From assembly GCA_000436075.1 (NCBI GenBank), contig FR884623.1:19756-38157 (forward strand): DNA of 18,402 bases, read 5' to 3'. Below the pieces are notes generated by a model. It was not told where the DNA came from. It saw only the letters and a program-made list of their open reading frames with translations, and ran no database searches. Every line of letters begins with the position of its first letter. Positions within the stretch are counted from its first letter, which is position 1. Below, in pieces: positions 17,190 through 18,402 of the stretch. A program made the translations under genes and the position numbers. Source of the DNA: Eggerthella sp. CAG:209. Its GTDB lineage: Bacteria > Actinomycetota > Coriobacteriia > Coriobacteriales > Eggerthellaceae.

Positions 17190-18402
17190 CTAGCCCAAAC
17201 GAATAGAGTCAACGCCGGCAAGCTCGGCCAGCAGCTTTTCGCGGACTTCAGCCAGGTACGCGTCCACATCCGCCTCACTGGAAAGCACCTTGCGGGCGCA
17301 CACATCGGTACGCTTCACGGCCTTCACTTTTGGTTCTGGCTTGGGCGCGAGAGCGTGTGTTTGGTGAACATGGGTTACCGTTTCGCCGCTTTCGGTAGTT
17401 GCTTTTATGGCAACCTCGCGTGCCTTCTGCGCACGAGCGGCTTCAACGGCCTTGTCTACAGCGGCGTAGGACTGATCACACCAAGTTTCAAAACGCGCCT
17501 TCAACGAGTCCAGCACCGATGCGGTTTCCGCTGCATGGATTTGGGTTTCAAGCGAATCGCAGGTACGTCCCGCGTCGGCGACGGCACGCTTTGCCGTTTC
17601 GACGAATTCGCCCTGCTGAGAAGCATATTCAGCAAGCTCTTCCCTGCCCGTGCGCACCACATCAAGCAATTCGTTGCGTTTGGCTTTCACCAGCGTCAGA
17701 TGAGCTTCTTCGAATTGCTTACGCAAACCAGACAGCTCGCTGATGCGGCGGTAGGGCTCTTCAAGAGTAAGGATTTCTCTGGTTTTGGCTATGGCGTCCT
17801 GCGCGCTTTCGCTGCTGCTCAGATAAAAGCCATCCTGCTGAGCAACACCAAGCATCTTCACCGCATCGTCAAACAAACGCTGCTGGCGGCTGAAGAACTC
17901 ATCTACCGCTTCGATGTCTTCTGCGTAATCGAGCAGATCGTCCTCCGCTTCACCAATCGCTTTCAGCAAGGCGGTAGGCTGCGAGCGCTGCGCAAGTACG
18001 GCGTTAATAGCTGAAACGCCCTTTTCGATAACGGAAGAACCAGGATACGGGTACTCACGAATGCCCACATACTTTTCGCGGTTAAAAGTTTCGCAGTGAT
18101 CTTTTGCCTTTTCAAGCTCGGCAACAATACGCTGCACCAAGGCATCTTCATCGTTGGCGGGAATACGCTCATCACAGAATTTTCCGATAATGCCCGCAGC
18201 CTGTTTCAACAGCCTGTCCGATGCGCGTACGCGCTGTTCAAGCGTCACCTGCTCAGCGGCTTTCAGGCTGGTTAACAGCTCGTAGGCACACGGATCGGTT
18301 GCGGCAATGCGCTGGCCCGCATAGCTCAGCGTTGCCTTTTGCGCGGCAACAAGCTGCGCCGCCACAAGCAGCGTGTCTACATTTCGCCAGCCGTAGGGGC
18401 TT
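17190..18402 (-). CDS. brxC: BREX P-loop ATPase BrxC, C-terminal part (5' end outside window)
   Basis: The frame is open from the right edge to the stop at 17190, 403 visible residues starting SPYGWRNVDTLLVAAQLVAAQK. This PYGWR-D-aaLvA-l string is typical of BrxC (PglY-type, about 1,200 residues) in the region well after its ATPase core. The rest is mostly long charged helices (about residues 60-330), as in the BrxC C-terminal region, then a basic KVKAVKRTDVCARKVL segment and a VDAYLAEVREKLLAELAG end that is common in the family. The Walker motifs would lie outside the window. BrxC is a core, large AAA-type component of BREX. pglX starts 12 bp after its stop, the usual BREX-1 order. GTG 18365 is internal, not the start. 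Confidence 0.88.
   Translation of the reverse strand, partial: SPYGWRNVDTLLVAAQLVAAQKATLSYAGQRIAATDPCAYELLTSLKAAEQVTLEQRVRASDRLLKQAAGIIGKFCDERIPANDEDALVQRIVAELEKAKDHCETFNREKYVGIREYPYPGSSVIEKGVSAINAVLAQRSQPTALLKAIGEAEDDLLDYAEDIEAVDEFFSRQQRLFDDAVKMLGVAQQDGFYLSSSESAQDAIAKTREILTLEEPYRRISELSGLRKQFEEAHLTLVKAKRNELLDVVRTGREELAEYASQQGEFVETAKRAVADAGRTCDSLETQIHAAETASVLDSLKARFETWCDQSYAAVDKAVEAARAQKAREVAIKATTESGETVTHVHQTHALAPKPEPKVKAVKRTDVCARKVLSSEADVDAYLAEVREKLLAELAGVDSIRLG

Overview
All genes recognised here lie on the minus strand and read from right to left as one tightly packed array. The frame is a BREX (bacteriophage exclusion) locus, most like type 1. The C-terminal part of brxC enters at the right edge, followed by the adenine methyltransferase gene pglX. 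pglZ leaves at the left edge. The normal short step from pglX to pglZ is filled by roughly 13 kb of extra genes. Base composition is moderate, start codons are preceded by Gram-positive-type Shine-Dalgarno sites, and there is a GAAC-N4-GTTC LexA box. These suggest a Gram-positive host, possibly an actinobacterium of the Coriobacteriia, but no taxonomic marker is present, so this is a weak inference.

Layout from right to left: brxC 3' part (18402-17190); pglX 5' part (17177-14595), broken by a 17-bp tandem duplication and by one extra C in a homopolymer inside its NPPY catalytic codons; two small HEPN-type genes (14585-13974, 13967-13353); a 165-bp intergenic region with a LexA box, a plausible minus-strand promoter and a plus-strand terminator; a 438-residue protein of unknown function (13187-11871); a leucine-rich-repeat/ankyrin-like protein (11859-9769); the missing C-terminal part of PglX as a separate gene with its own ribosome-binding site (9688-8720); a four-gene module (8709-1784) of a small protein ending in 25 Glu-Pro units, a 1083-residue protein with helix-hairpin-helix-like repeats, a ParB-like protein and an SNF2-family helicase; then pglZ (1753 to the left edge).

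Three things stand out. First, pglX looks switched off twice over by slippage-type lesions, and the gene is also split: the two parts, repaired, add up to about 1,176 residues, a normal full-length PglX. About 4.9 kb of cargo separates the parts. Second, the ParB-like/SNF2/1083-residue/Glu-Pro module has overlapping genes and does not match any named defence system I can recall. It is the best candidate for an undescribed system nested in BREX. Third, there are unusual DNA structures: a 16-bp-arm perfect hairpin at the start of the SNF2 gene, a 22-bp perfect palindrome in the leucine-rich-repeat gene, and a LexA box placed so that DNA damage could control everything from the 438-residue gene down to pglZ, including the PglX C-terminal part.

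Apart from the 13188-13352 intergenic region there is no gap larger than about 80 bp.
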